DNA of 25,952 bases from CAZZKE01 sp964655005 (GCA_964655005.1 CAZZKE010000042.1:1-25952), one strand, 5' to 3'. Shown: positions 6,873 through 14,785, numbered from the stretch's first letter. Program-made: numbers and translations. The notes: generated by a model not told the origin, from the sequence alone.

Positions 6873-7820
6873 CTAATAGTCCCGGACGGTCGGGGCAACC
6901 ATTAACGCCTCGACATGAACCGCGACGCCGGCCGCCAGGGCGGTCAGGTCATAGCCGCCTTCCAGGACCGATACCACCCGACCGCCGCAGCAGTCGTCGG
7001 CAACCGCCAACAATTGCCGGGTGACCCAGGCAAAATCATCCCGATGCAGGTTTAGTTGGGCCAGCGGATCACGGGCGTGACCGTCGAAGCCCGCCGATAT
7101 CAACAGGAAATCGGGTCGCCACGCTCGCAGCGCCGGCAGTATGCGCTGGTCATAGGCGACCCGGAACGATTCCGAACCCGAACCGGGCGGCAGCGGCACG
7201 TTGACGATGTTGTCGTATCGGCCGGTTTCCGATTCCAGGCCGGTGCCGGGATAACACGGCGACTGGTGCGACGAGGCGTAAAACAGCTCTTGCCGGTCCT
7301 GAAACGCGGCCTGGGTGCCGTTGCCGTGATGAACATCGAAATCGACCACCGCGACCCGCCGCGCACCGCCCGATACCTGCGCGTGTCTGGCCCCGATGGC
7401 GATGTTGTTGAACAGGCAGAAGCCCATCGCCCGGTCGGGTTCGGCATGATGACCGGGCGGTCGTATGGCGCAAAAGGCATTGTCGGCCCGACCGTTCAGC
7501 ACCGCATCAACGGCGGCTGTAACGGCGCCGGCCGCCCGCAATGCCGCCTCGCCGCTTTTTGGCGACATTGCGGTATCGGCATCGACGCGGGCATGGCCGC
7601 TGTCGGGCACTCTGGAAAAAATATCCTCAACATGCGTGGCCGAATGGACCAGTTCCAGGTCGGATATCCCGGCCTTCGGCGCCTGGCGCCGGACCAATCC
7701 CCCGAATGAATCAGCAGACAGCGATTTTATTACCGCCCGCAGACGATCCGGACGCTCCGGGTGCGAAGCCCCGGCATCGTGGTCAATACAGACCGGATGA
7801 CTGTAAAGTTCGGTCGTCAT
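6873..7820 (-). CDS. Histone-deacetylase-family amidohydrolase
   Basis: A 315-residue zinc hydrolase of the arginase/deacetylase fold, class II HDAC-like. RPPGHHAEPD at 120-129 gives the catalytic His pair (His124-His125). VVDFDVHHGNGTQ supplies zinc ligands Asp162 and His164, SAGFDGHARDP gives Asp246, and LEGGYDL has the transition-state Tyr290. All catalytic residues are present, so it should remove acetyl groups. Bacterial relatives act on acetylated proteins, acetylpolyamines or acetoin-related substrates, and the sequence does not separate these. It is the first gene of the operon with xseB, ispA, dxs and tlyA, an order known in Alphaproteobacteria. The ATG at 7820 fits the family N-terminus (HPVCIDHDAGASHPERPDRL). 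Confidence 0.93.
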   Translation of the reverse strand: MTTELYSHPVCIDHDAGASHPERPDRLRAVIKSLSADSFGGLVRRQAPKAGISDLELVHSATHVEDIFSRVPDSGHARVDADTAMSPKSGEAALRAAGAVTAAVDAVLNGRADNAFCAIRPPGHHAEPDRAMGFCLFNNIAIGARHAQVSGGARRVAVVDFDVHHGNGTQAAFQDRQELFYASSHQSPCYPGTGLESETGRYDNIVNVPLPPGSGSESFRVAYDQRILPALRAWRPDFLLISAGFDGHARDPLAQLNLHRDDFAWVTRQLLAVADDCCGGRVVSVLEGGYDLTALAAGVAVHVEALMVAPTVRDY

Positions 7821-7908
7821 AACCCATAGTGGGCGATAGCATGCGTGCTTGCCAAGGCTTTGCTTTTAAGACCCGTGATAAATCTCTATATGTTGTCGGG
7901 GAACAATT
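7821..7908. promoter_or_regulatory. Divergent intergenic region between the HDAC operon and the RND operon
   Basis: These 88 nt must hold the promoters of both operons. A GGGGA ribosome-binding site at 7898-7902 serves the + strand gene. On the - strand TTGGCA (7855-7850) lies 18 nt from CACTAT (7831-7826), a poor promoter candidate. No clear operator palindrome was seen. Confidence 0.35.
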
Positions 7909-9027
7909 TTGGTCTGGTATAATCTGGTGCGATTTCACTTTCTGTTCCCGATCCTGGTCCTGACGGTTTCGGCTTTCCCGCTGGCCGCCCAGGAAGCGGC
8001 CCGGGTCGGCGTCGATACGGTAATAAACCAGCCGATGATCCAGACGGCGCCGGTAATCGGGCGACTGGTCGCCGCCCAGGCCGGTGTGGTAGCGGCGCGC
8101 ATCGCCGGACCGATCGCCGAAATGCGGGTCCGGGTCGGTGACCGCGTTAGCAAGGGCGATATCGTATCGGTGCTTGTCAAGGATACCCTGTACTGGCGGC
8201 ACCAGTTGAACCTGGCCCGGGTCGGCGAGGCCGAGGCCGCCCTGGAAACCGCGAAATCGGTGGTCGATTTGCGCCGCCAGGAAATGTCCAGAATGGATCA
8301 ACTCAAGAAATCCGCAGCCTTCAGCCAGGCCCGTCTGGCGGACAAGAAGCTGGAGGTGGCCAGCGCCCGAAGCGCCGCGGCGCAAGCTCAGGCGGCCCTG
8401 TTGAGCGCCCGGGCCAATTTACGGCTTGCAAAAATCAACCTTGATAACGCCGATATCAGGGCGCCGTTCGGCGGCGTCGTCTCGGAACGGCTGATTGATG
8501 TCGGGGCCTATGTCGGCGTCGGCGGCCCGGTTATCGGCCTGATTGACGATGACCACCTGGAAATCGAGGCCCGTGTCCCGGCGGCCCGCATCGACGGCCT
8601 GCGCGGCGGCGATAAAGTCGGCTTCAGCCTGGAACAGGGCGGCGACGGCAAGCGGCAAAAATATACCGCGACGGTACGCGCCGTGGTTCCCGACGAAGAC
8701 CCCCTGACCCGTACCCGCGTGGTCCGCTTCGTTTCTGATTTCGGCCCGGACGCCCAGGGACTGGCATCCGGTCAAAGCGTCGTGCTGGCCCTGCCGGCGG
8801 CTAAATCCGAACGAGTCACCACCGTTCACAAAGACGCGGTGCTGAATAAAAGGGGCAAGAATGTGGTTTTCATCGTCGAAAGCGGCAAGGCCAACATTCG
8901 CCAGCTCCGGCTGGGTCGGGCAGTGGGTAACCGTTTCGTCGTGCTGTCGGGATTGACCGCCGGCGATGTGGTCATCGTGCGCGGCAATGAACGGCTGCGG
9001 ACGGGTCAGAAAGTCAGCCCGCAATGA
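7909..9027 (+). CDS. RND efflux periplasmic adaptor (membrane fusion protein)
   Basis: A 372-residue HlyD/AcrA-like adaptor. A signal peptide covers about residues 1-27 (RFHFLFPILVLTVSAFPLAA, cleavage near LAA-QE). The first lipoyl half is around residues 60-90 (IAEMRVRVGDRVSKGDIV). A coiled-coil hairpin runs from about 100 to 180, rich in Ala, Gln and Arg heptads, and the second lipoyl half follows (ADIRAPFGGVVSERLIDVGAYV). Beta-barrel and membrane-proximal domains end with VVIVRGNERLRTGQKV. The start is TTG at 7909, supported by GGGGA 6 nt upstream; a GTG at 7927 would also keep the signal peptide. No lipobox Cys is present, so it is probably a soluble or N-terminally anchored periplasmic protein. 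It overlaps the pump gene by ATGA and would link the pump to a TolC-type channel encoded elsewhere. Confidence 0.93.
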   Translation: MVWYNLVRFHFLFPILVLTVSAFPLAAQEAARVGVDTVINQPMIQTAPVIGRLVAAQAGVVAARIAGPIAEMRVRVGDRVSKGDIVSVLVKDTLYWRHQLNLARVGEAEAALETAKSVVDLRRQEMSRMDQLKKSAAFSQARLADKKLEVASARSAAAQAQAALLSARANLRLAKINLDNADIRAPFGGVVSERLIDVGAYVGVGGPVIGLIDDDHLEIEARVPAARIDGLRGGDKVGFSLEQGGDGKRQKYTATVRAVVPDEDPLTRTRVVRFVSDFGPDAQGLASGQSVVLALPAAKSERVTTVHKDAVLNKRGKNVVFIVESGKANIRQLRLGRAVGNRFVVLSGLTAGDVVIVRGNERLRTGQKVSPQ

Positions 9028-12000
9028 ACCTGATCCGGCTGTCCATCGACCGCCCGATCGCCGTCATCGCCGCGGTTTTGATGATTATCCTGTTCGGCCT
9101 GGTCGCCCTGCGGACAATCCCCATCCAGTTGACCCCCGATGTTCGCAAACCGGTAATTTCCATCCGCACCAACTGGACCGGCGCGGCGCCGGCGGAAATC
9201 GAACGCGAGATCGTCAACCGTCAGGAAGAGGTGCTGCGCGGCCTGGAGGGGCTGGAGAAAATATCCAGCCGCTCGCGGGATGGCCGGGCCTCCATATCAC
9301 TGGAATTTTCCATCGAACGGGATATGGACAAGGCCATGCTGCTGGTCTCCAACAGGCTCGACCGGGTCGGCGGTTACCCCGCCGAAGCCGACGAACCGAC
9401 CCTGGATACCGCCGGCAGCGAAGACGCCCCCATCGCCTGGCTGACGCTGACCCGCACCGGCGGCAACAACCGCGATATTGGCACCTATGGCGACTATGTC
9501 GAAGACGTTATCCAGGACCGCCTGGAGCGGGTCCCGGGCGTGTCTTTGGTCAATGTTTACGGGGGCACCAAAAGGCAGATGGAAGTGGTCGTCGATCCAT
9601 CGAAAATGGCCCGCTACGGTTTGACCGTTCCGCGGGTCGTGAACGCCCTGGCGGCGGCCAATTCATCGGTTTCGGCCGGTCAGGTCGATGAAGGCAAGCG
9701 CCGCTACGTAGTCCGCACCGAAGGCGATTTGACAAGCATCGGGCAAATCCGTTCGGTGGTTCTAAGAAGCAATATGGATGCCCGCACCGGCAGCATCGCC
9801 AGGGTCACGGTCGGCGATATCGCCCGGGTCGGCTTCGGTTACAGGAAAGCGACGGCGACCATCCGCAGGCTTGGCAAACCGGCCATAGTCATCAATGCGG
9901 TGCGCGCCACCGGGGCCAACGTCATCGACACCATGAAAGGCATCCGCCGGGCCGTTGTCGAACTGAACCGGGATTTTTTACCGGCCGAGCAACTGGTTCT
10001 CGATCAGGTTTATGACGAGACCGTCTATATTAATTCAGCCATCGATCTGGTGCAGCAGAACATATATGTCGGCGGCGCCATGGCCGCGCTGATCCTGCTG
10101 CTGTTCTTACGCTCGGGCGCGACTACCCTGATTATTTCGCTGGCCATCCCGGTTTCGGTTATCGGTTCTTTCGTTGCCATGGCCGCCATGGGCCGGTCGA
10201 TCAATGTCATATCGCTGGCCGGTATCGCCTTCGCCGTCGGCATGGTTGTCGATGCCGCCATCGTCGTATTGGAAAATATCTACCGGCGCCGCCAACAGGG
10301 GATGGCTGCGGACAAGGCGGCCTATACCGGCACCCGGCAGGTCTGGGGGGCGGTCCTGGTATCGGCCCTGACCACGGTGCTGGTATTTGCTCCGATACTG
10401 ATCATGAAGCAGGAAATCGGGCAGTTGTTTCGCGATATCGCGGTCGCTATTTCGGTCGCCGTGACCTTGTCGCTGATCGTTTCGCTGACCCTGATACCGG
10501 CATTGTCCAACCGCTTGTTAAGGAAAATGCCGGCCAGTACCCGGACCCGGCGGTTGCCGTTGATTGATGATTTTGCGGCCTGGTTCACCCGCATGGTTGT
10601 CGGCTTTAGCCGTATTTGCGTCAACAGCAGGATGGTGTCTATTATCGTCATCCTGGTCATTTGCGGCAGCGCCGCCGTCGCCACGGCGCTTTTTCTGCCG
10701 AAGCTTGAATATTTGCCCGAAGGCAACCGCAATCTGGTAATCGGCGCCCTGATGCCGCCGCCGGGCTATAACCTGAAGACCGCCACGGAGATCGCAAAAG
10801 AAGTCGAAGACGCCGTCAGGCCATTGTGGGCCAGTGAAACCGGCCCGGAATCGAAACCCGGCGAACCGCCTAAAATCGAAAATTTCTTCTTCGTAGCCAG
10901 GCCTTCCTCGACCTTTGTCGGGGCCAGCAGCGTCGATCCCGAACGGGTTTCTGAACTAATTCCGGTAATCCGCAAACCGGTGTTCAAGGAACCCGGCACC
11001 TTTGGCTTTATCACCCAGCCGTCACTGTTCGGCCGTTCCATCGGCAGTGGCCGTTCCATCGATTTCGATATTTCCGGACCCGATCTGGAAGAAGTCCTGG
11101 GATTCGCCCTGCAAGCCACCGCCGATATCAACAGGCTACTGCCCCGCGAGGAAGGCAATCAGCTTCGTCCGCGACCGGGGCTGGAACTGGGTGCGCCGGA
11201 AGTCAGGATTTATCCGGACCCGGTCCGGCTTGCCGACAACGGCCTGACGGCCAGGGAATTCAGCCAGACCGTCGATGCCTTCAACGATGACCTGCGAATC
11301 GCCGAAATTACCATTGATGGCAAGCGCATCGATCTTGCGTTAAGGGGCCTTAAGGGCGAAATTACCGAAACTCAGGGGATCGGCAACCTGCCGGTGGTCA
11401 CCCGGTCGGGCGATATAGTGGCGGTGGATTCACTGGCCGACATCAAGATAACGTCCGGGCCGACGGAAATCCTGCATAAGGGACGGCAACGCACGGTAAG
11501 TCTGGAAGTTCGCCCTTCGGCGCAAATGCCGCTTGAAACGGCCATGGAAATCCTGACCGACCAGGTCATCGCTCCACTGCGCGAAAAAGGGCTGCCGCCG
11601 GGGTTGTCGATAGAACTTTCCGGGACTGCCGACAAGCTGACCGAAGCCTGGAAAAGCATGGTATTCAATTTGCTGATCGCGGTAATTATCGTCTATTTGG
11701 TGATGGCGGTGCTGTTCGAAAGCTTTATCTACCCGCTTATCATCGTGCTGTCGGTGCCCCTGGCCACCGCCGGCGGCGTCGGCGGGCTGGCCGTGCTGAA
11801 TCTGTTCGTCCGCCATCAACTCGATATGCTGACCCTGCTGGGTTTCGTGATTCTGGTCGGCATAGTCGTCAACAACGCCATCCTGCTGGTCCACCAGACC
11901 CTGTATCATCATCGCCAGGAAGGACTGGGGTTCGAAGATTCGTTGGTCGAGGCGACCCGCAACCGGATCAGACCGATCTTCATGTCTACCCTGACCAGTA

Positions 12001-12167
12001 TTTTCGGCATGCTGCCGCTGGTCGTTTTCCCCGGCGCCGGCTCGGAACTCTATCGGGGCCTGGGCTCCGTCGTGGTCGGCGGCCTGGCCCTGTCGGCGGT
12101 GATGACGCTGGCCATCATTCCGCCGCTGATGTCGCTGGTTTCGGGATTCGCCGAAAAAAGACAATAA
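9024..12167 (+). CDS. RND-family efflux pump (AcrB/HAE1-like inner-membrane transporter)
   Basis: A 1047-residue proton-driven transporter with the RND layout: TM1 at about 11-30 (RPIAVIAAVLMIILFGLVAL), a large periplasmic loop, TM2-TM6 from about 345, a second loop, and TM8-TM12 near the end. FLRSGATTLIISLAIPVSVIG is the typical TM2-TM3 stretch. In TM4 the sequence is VGMVVDAAIVVLEN, so AcrB's Asp407 is kept (Asp410) while Asp408 is Ala. In TM10 VGIVVNNAILL has Asn where AcrB has Lys940. These changes are found in other RND subgroups and imply a different proton relay, not necessarily a dead pump. The substrate is unknown; drugs or toxic organics are usual. The start overlaps the adaptor stop by ATGA. 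Its TAA stop abuts the opposing tusA-like stop with no base between. Confidence 0.95.
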   Translation: MNLIRLSIDRPIAVIAAVLMIILFGLVALRTIPIQLTPDVRKPVISIRTNWTGAAPAEIEREIVNRQEEVLRGLEGLEKISSRSRDGRASISLEFSIERDMDKAMLLVSNRLDRVGGYPAEADEPTLDTAGSEDAPIAWLTLTRTGGNNRDIGTYGDYVEDVIQDRLERVPGVSLVNVYGGTKRQMEVVVDPSKMARYGLTVPRVVNALAAANSSVSAGQVDEGKRRYVVRTEGDLTSIGQIRSVVLRSNMDARTGSIARVTVGDIARVGFGYRKATATIRRLGKPAIVINAVRATGANVIDTMKGIRRAVVELNRDFLPAEQLVLDQVYDETVYINSAIDLVQQNIYVGGAMAALILLLFLRSGATTLIISLAIPVSVIGSFVAMAAMGRSINVISLAGIAFAVGMVVDAAIVVLENIYRRRQQGMAADKAAYTGTRQVWGAVLVSALTTVLVFAPILIMKQEIGQLFRDIAVAISVAVTLSLIVSLTLIPALSNRLLRKMPASTRTRRLPLIDDFAAWFTRMVVGFSRICVNSRMVSIIVILVICGSAAVATALFLPKLEYLPEGNRNLVIGALMPPPGYNLKTATEIAKEVEDAVRPLWASETGPESKPGEPPKIENFFFVARPSSTFVGASSVDPERVSELIPVIRKPVFKEPGTFGFITQPSLFGRSIGSGRSIDFDISGPDLEEVLGFALQATADINRLLPREEGNQLRPRPGLELGAPEVRIYPDPVRLADNGLTAREFSQTVDAFNDDLRIAEITIDGKRIDLALRGLKGEITETQGIGNLPVVTRSGDIVAVDSLADIKITSGPTEILHKGRQRTVSLEVRPSAQMPLETAMEILTDQVIAPLREKGLPPGLSIELSGTADKLTEAWKSMVFNLLIAVIIVYLVMAVLFESFIYPLIIVLSVPLATAGGVGGLAVLNLFVRHQLDMLTLLGFVILVGIVVNNAILLVHQTLYHHRQEGLGFEDSLVEATRNRIRPIFMSTLTSIFGMLPLVVFPGAGSELYRGLGSVVVGGLALSAVMTLAIIPPLMSLVSGFAEKRQ

Positions 12168-12398
12168 TTAACTGGTGACCTCGATACGGATGACAAAGAC
12201 GCCATCCCGTTCGCCGCTGCTAAGCAGTTTATGCCTGGTGGTCTCGCAGAATATTTCGAAATCGTCCGGCGCTCCGGAATCCGTCGCCAGAACTTCCAGA
12301 ATATCGCCCGGGATCAGTTCCTTGATCGCCCGGTTGGCCCGCAATACCGGCACCGGGCAGCCCAGCCCCTTGACATCCAGCGTCGTCGTTTCGGTCAT
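12168..12398 (-). CDS. TusA-like sulfur carrier protein
   Basis: A 76-residue SirA/TusA-family protein. The signature GLGCPVPVLRANRAI contains the CPxP motif whose Cys carries a persulfide in TusA proteins, and the remainder (LEVLATDSGAPDDFEIFCETTRHKLLSS) keeps the two-helix, four-strand fold including the conserved Asp-Ser. Such proteins pass sulfur from desulfurases or rhodaneses to tRNA thiolation, molybdopterin or sulfur-oxidation systems. The ATG at 12398 is chosen; an in-frame GTG at 12413 would add five residues. It stands next to a BigR/SqrR-like sulfide sensor gene (433-nt gap from the GTG, divergently arranged), which suggests a role in sulfane-sulfur handling. That link is inferred. 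Confidence 0.85.
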   Translation of the reverse strand: MTETTTLDVKGLGCPVPVLRANRAIKELIPGDILEVLATDSGAPDDFEIFCETTRHKLLSSGERDGVFVIRIEVTS

Positions 12399-12630
12399 TC
12401 CATGGCCCGCCACTGTTGAAACATCTGAGATTATTTTACAGGAAACACGACCGGTTGTACCAGCGGAGAGAAACCGGCATTTTCACAAAAAATTTGTTGC
12501 GGTGCAGCATTTTTTCATCAAATTTTCATGTTATGTTACGACCAATATGCCTGGTGGCGGCGGTGTAATCCAGACTGGAAATTCCCGGATAAAAATAATC
12601 ATTACCTATACCGTTCTAACACATTGTTAT

Positions 12631-12654
12631 ATTTGATGTATTATTATATTAAAT
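12631..12654. promoter_or_regulatory. Imperfect 24-bp AT palindrome upstream of the sqrR-like gene
   Basis: ATTTGATGTATT / ATTATATTAAAT pairs at 9 of 12 positions around 12642/12643. It ends 2 nt before the TTGAAC box at 12657, the same placement as the palindrome at 2258-2271 relative to its promoter. It is a candidate autoregulatory operator. Confidence 0.4.
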
Positions 12655-12656
12655 TA

Positions 12657-12684
12657 TTGAACACCAGCGAAACCGGGGTATATT
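12657..12684 (+). promoter_or_regulatory. sigma-70-type promoter for the sqrR-like gene
   Basis: TTGAAC at 12657-12662 and TATATT at 12679-12684 are separated by 16 bp. Transcription would start near 12691, giving a leader of about 155 nt before the ATG at 12847. A second AT-rich -10-like stretch lies near 12751-12757 but lacks a good -35 box. Confidence 0.45.
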
Positions 12685-12783
12685 TCGGAAAATTATCCAT
12701 ACCGCACTGCACAATTTTTTCATGAAATAATTCTGGCCCAAGCCGTTTATATTATGTAGTGTTAATTTAAGGGTTAGATTATT

Positions 12784-12826
12784 ACCGAGGGTTCCTGGGG
12801 GGAACCCGTGGTGCAACGGTTTTTTT
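12784..12826 (+). terminator. Stem-loop and T-run in the leader of the sqrR-like gene
   Basis: GGGTTCC (12789-12795) pairs with GGAACCC (12801-12807) over a TGGGG loop. An outer ACCG (12784-12787) can pair with CGGT (12817-12820), and seven T residues follow at 12820-12826. This resembles an intrinsic terminator or attenuator 20 nt before the start codon. It could also simply end an upstream small RNA. No known riboswitch class was recognised. Confidence 0.4.
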
Positions 12827-12846
12827 AATCGAAAGGTTTTGGGAAA

Positions 12847-13224
12847 ATGCTTAACGATAACCAGCAAATTATTGATCTGGAGCGCATCCAGGACAACGCG
12901 CGCCGGGCCAGTACGCTGCTAAAGGCCATGAGTAACCAGCACCGCCTGATGATTTTGTGCCAACTGGTGCCGGGCGAGAAGTGTGTCGGTGAACTGGAAA
13001 AAGTTGTCGGATTAAGCCAATCGGCCCTGTCCCAGCATCTTGCCCGGCTGCGCCGTGATGATCTGGTTAGCACGCGCCGCGAAGCCCAGACGATTTATTA
13101 TAATCTGGCCGGCGACGAGGCCAGCGCGGTAATCGAAACCTTGTACGGATTGTATTGCGCCGCCGAAGCGACCCTGACCTTTGACGGCATGGAAAACGCG
13201 ACGGCGCAAAGGGCGGTTATATGA
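12847..13224 (+). CDS. ArsR-family repressor, BigR/SqrR/YgaV-like persulfide sensor
   Basis: A 125-residue winged-helix repressor. The core is LLKAMSNQHRLMILCQLVPGEKCVGELEKVVGLSQSALSQHLARLRRDDLV split over residues 24-74, then the wing TRREAQTIYYNL. Cys38 and Cys104 (GLYCAAEA) are 66 residues apart, the same spacing as the two sensor cysteines of BigR, SqrR and YgaV. In those proteins they form a di- or tetrasulfide bridge on exposure to hydropersulfides, which releases DNA. Cys46 is extra and does not belong to that pair. The family controls sulfide-detoxification genes such as rhodanese, persulfide dioxygenase and sulfide:quinone reductase. A TusA-like gene lies divergently upstream, and an AT palindrome is placed for autoregulation. 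The sensor class is well supported; the regulon is inferred. Confidence 0.88.
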   Translation: MLNDNQQIIDLERIQDNARRASTLLKAMSNQHRLMILCQLVPGEKCVGELEKVVGLSQSALSQHLARLRRDDLVSTRREAQTIYYNLAGDEASAVIETLYGLYCAAEATLTFDGMENATAQRAVI

Positions 13225-13235
13225 TTTATGGCGGG

Positions 13236-13258
13236 AAGCGCTAATTCCAGCGCTTTTT
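13236..13258 (+). terminator. Intrinsic terminator after the sqrR-like gene
   Basis: AAGCGCT (13236-13242) and AGCGCTT (13249-13255) form a 7-bp stem with a six-base AATTCC loop, running into five T residues (13254-13258). It starts 12 nt beyond the sqrR-like stop and overlaps the last codons and stop of the opposing gene. Confidence 0.65.
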
Positions 13259-14008
13259 GGCGTATGGCGTCTCTTCTTCTTTTTCCCTGGCCAATATCCA
13301 GCGTATTTCTTCCTTGATGATATCCATGTGATGCCCCGGTTCTGCCTTTAGCACGGCGACGATGATGGCCCGCCGCACGGCCGCCGGAAACCGGGACAGA
13401 TTTTCCAGAAACAGGAACTTGATGGCCGGTCGGATATTTGCCGATAGCAACAGGCTGATGACCAGTTTCCGGCGGATATCGTTGCGCATATTACCGGCTT
13501 CGGTAAGTTCGAAAAACTGCCGGACAAACAGCCGGGGGGCGATGCCGCCATCGAGCAGGGATTTGAGATTGGCCCGCAAGGCGCCGGTATAATTGCGGCG
13601 TGACCGGGCTATAAATTTTGCGGCGTGGCCCCTGATCGACGTTATCGCGTCGGGGTCGAATGCCTGATCGGTTATCATGGCGATACATTTTTTTACCACC
13701 GGATGCCGCGAGGTTTCGCCGACCACGCCGTAAACACCGGCCAGCAGCTTGGTTTTACGCCCCAGCGGGCTCATCCGCGCCGCCGCCGCCAGGGCCATCG
13801 GCGCTTCCGGATCCCTGGTCGCCATCATCGCCAGGGCTATCGGGTCTTCGATGGTTTGCAGGTCCAGGTTATGGTTCATCAGATATTCCGGCACCAGAAT
13901 ATTGTATTCTTCTCCGGGAACACAGATCGGCTCGCCGGTCTTGTAATTTTCCTTAATTTCCAGCGCCGCTTTCAGGCCGGCATGGGTGAAACCAGCCAGA
14001 TTACTCAT
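13241..14008 (-). CDS. Unknown helical protein coupled to an HTH gene
   Basis: About 255 residues with no recognised domain. The N-terminal part has LAGFTHAGLKAALEIKENYKTGEPICVPGEEYNILVPEYL split over residues 4-43, and the middle (about 55-80) is Ala-rich (DPIALAMMATRDPEAPMALAAAARM). The C-terminal half looks like a run of amphipathic helices rich in Arg, Lys, Leu and Phe, as in helical-repeat or adaptor proteins. There is no signal peptide or membrane segment. The ATG at 14008 is preferred (GTG at 14017 is in frame) because it follows GGGTGG and overlaps the upstream stop by 8 nt, which implies translational coupling with the HTH gene. Helical-repeat folding is a guess from composition. No function is assigned. 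Confidence 0.7.
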   Translation of the reverse strand: MSNLAGFTHAGLKAALEIKENYKTGEPICVPGEEYNILVPEYLMNHNLDLQTIEDPIALAMMATRDPEAPMALAAAARMSPLGRKTKLLAGVYGVVGETSRHPVVKKCIAMITDQAFDPDAITSIRGHAAKFIARSRRNYTGALRANLKSLLDGGIAPRLFVRQFFELTEAGNMRNDIRRKLVISLLLSANIRPAIKFLFLENLSRFPAAVRRAIIVAVLKAEPGHHMDIIKEEIRWILAREKEEETPYAKKRWN

Positions 14009-14456
14009 GGCCGCCACCCAGGCGTTCTGGATCCGTGCCGCATACCATTTTATCGCCGGTATCGCGCCACCACTGGCGGAACAGACGCGTCCCCTTGGTC
14101 ACCGCGCCGGGGCTCAATGTGCCGTTAATCGTTTCCTGGCGCCGCAAATATTGAATAATGGATTTCAAGGTGGCCTTCAGACGCAATCCTTTTGGACCTT
14201 CCCGGCGGCATTGGTCCTGAAGTTCTTCGATCCTGTTAGCCAGCATGAGAGTCAGAAAGACCAGTGTCGGCGCCGGTATTTTCAATTTGCCGTTACGCCA
14301 TTTGCTGTATGTCGGCGCCGCAACGCCGACGATACCGGCCATTTGCTTGCCTGGAATCCTGGCGATAGCCAAACCGCGAAATACCGGGAACAACTGGCCC
14401 GTCGCCACGTCGACGACCTGCCCGCCGTTTTCCACATTTTCCCCCGAATAAAACAT
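14001..14456 (-). CDS. XRE-like helix-turn-helix protein with unknown C-terminal part
   Basis: A 151-residue protein with a likely helix-turn-helix at about 36-75: GKQMAGIVGVAAPTYSKWRNG, then IPAPTLVFLTLMLANRIEEL. SKWRNGK is typical of the recognition helix and loop of phage-repressor-like domains. The C-terminal half is basic (RLKATLKSIIQYLRRQE, then LFRQWWRDTGDK) and unlike known families. It is expected to bind DNA and may regulate its own two-gene unit. No clear ribosome-binding site precedes the ATG at 14456; upstream bases are an A-run then GCGCTAA. It shares 8 nt with the next gene. No toxin, phage or transposase gene is nearby. Confidence 0.7.
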   Translation of the reverse strand: MFYSGENVENGGQVVDVATGQLFPVFRGLAIARIPGKQMAGIVGVAAPTYSKWRNGKLKIPAPTLVFLTLMLANRIEELQDQCRREGPKGLRLKATLKSIIQYLRRQETINGTLSPGAVTKGTRLFRQWWRDTGDKMVCGTDPERLGGGHE

Positions 14457-14785
14457 TTAGCGCTTTTTTTTAATAACCGAATTCGTTTCTTTTTTCGGAC
14501 AAGAGTTTGCCTGGAGACAAGTTATGTGCCTGAATTCTTAACAAATACTATATTTTGGGGTCATATATTGATTTTAGCGCAAATACCGCGCTTGAACGGG
14601 CGCAAACGGTAAATTTGCAATTAATGCCAATCCCGGAACGGATATTTACTGACCTGTCTTTTGCGGAATATTCGCCCGGAAACAACACAACATGATGTAT
14701 GTCTGGTGTTGACAATACCCATCATATATCATAATCGGGTCATTGCTTGTTATTTAAAAAGAATCCATTGATTCCAAGGGGTCAC
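14457..14785. other. Divergent AT-rich intergenic region between the HTH unit and the ROK kinase unit
   Basis: About 330 nt without a gene. It contains the promoter candidate at 14709-14735 for the + strand pair. On the - strand, AT-rich DNA precedes the HTH gene but no convincing -35/-10 pair stood out. A frame opening with TTG at 14747 would extend the 14786 gene by 13 residues and is disfavoured. No repeat or RNA structure was recognised. Confidence 0.5.
14709..14735 (+). promoter_or_regulatory. sigma-70-type promoter for the small gene / ROK kinase pair
   Basis: A perfect TTGACA at 14709-14714 is followed by CATAAT at 14730-14735 with a 15-bp spacer, slightly short. Transcription would start near 14742, leaving a leader of about 44 nt with AAGGGG at 14776-14781 before the ATG at 14786. 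Confidence 0.45.

Larger units (their letters stand above)
12399..12846. other. Long AT-rich intergenic region between tusA-like and sqrR-like genes
   Basis: About 450 nt without a credible gene. Short open frames such as one at 12528-12725 have no family signal and start inside AT-rich DNA. The right half holds an imperfect AT palindrome (12631-12654), a promoter (12657-12684) and a stem-loop with a T-run (12784-12826), all oriented for the sqrR-like gene. The left half must contain the tusA-like promoter, for which only a TAAAAT-like box near 12435 was seen on the - strand. Confidence 0.6.

Noticed and set aside
12528..12725. A 65-codon open frame in the tusA-like/sqrR-like intergenic region
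   Set aside because: It lies in AT-rich promoter DNA, covers the operator-like palindrome and both promoter boxes, and shows no family features or ribosome-binding site.
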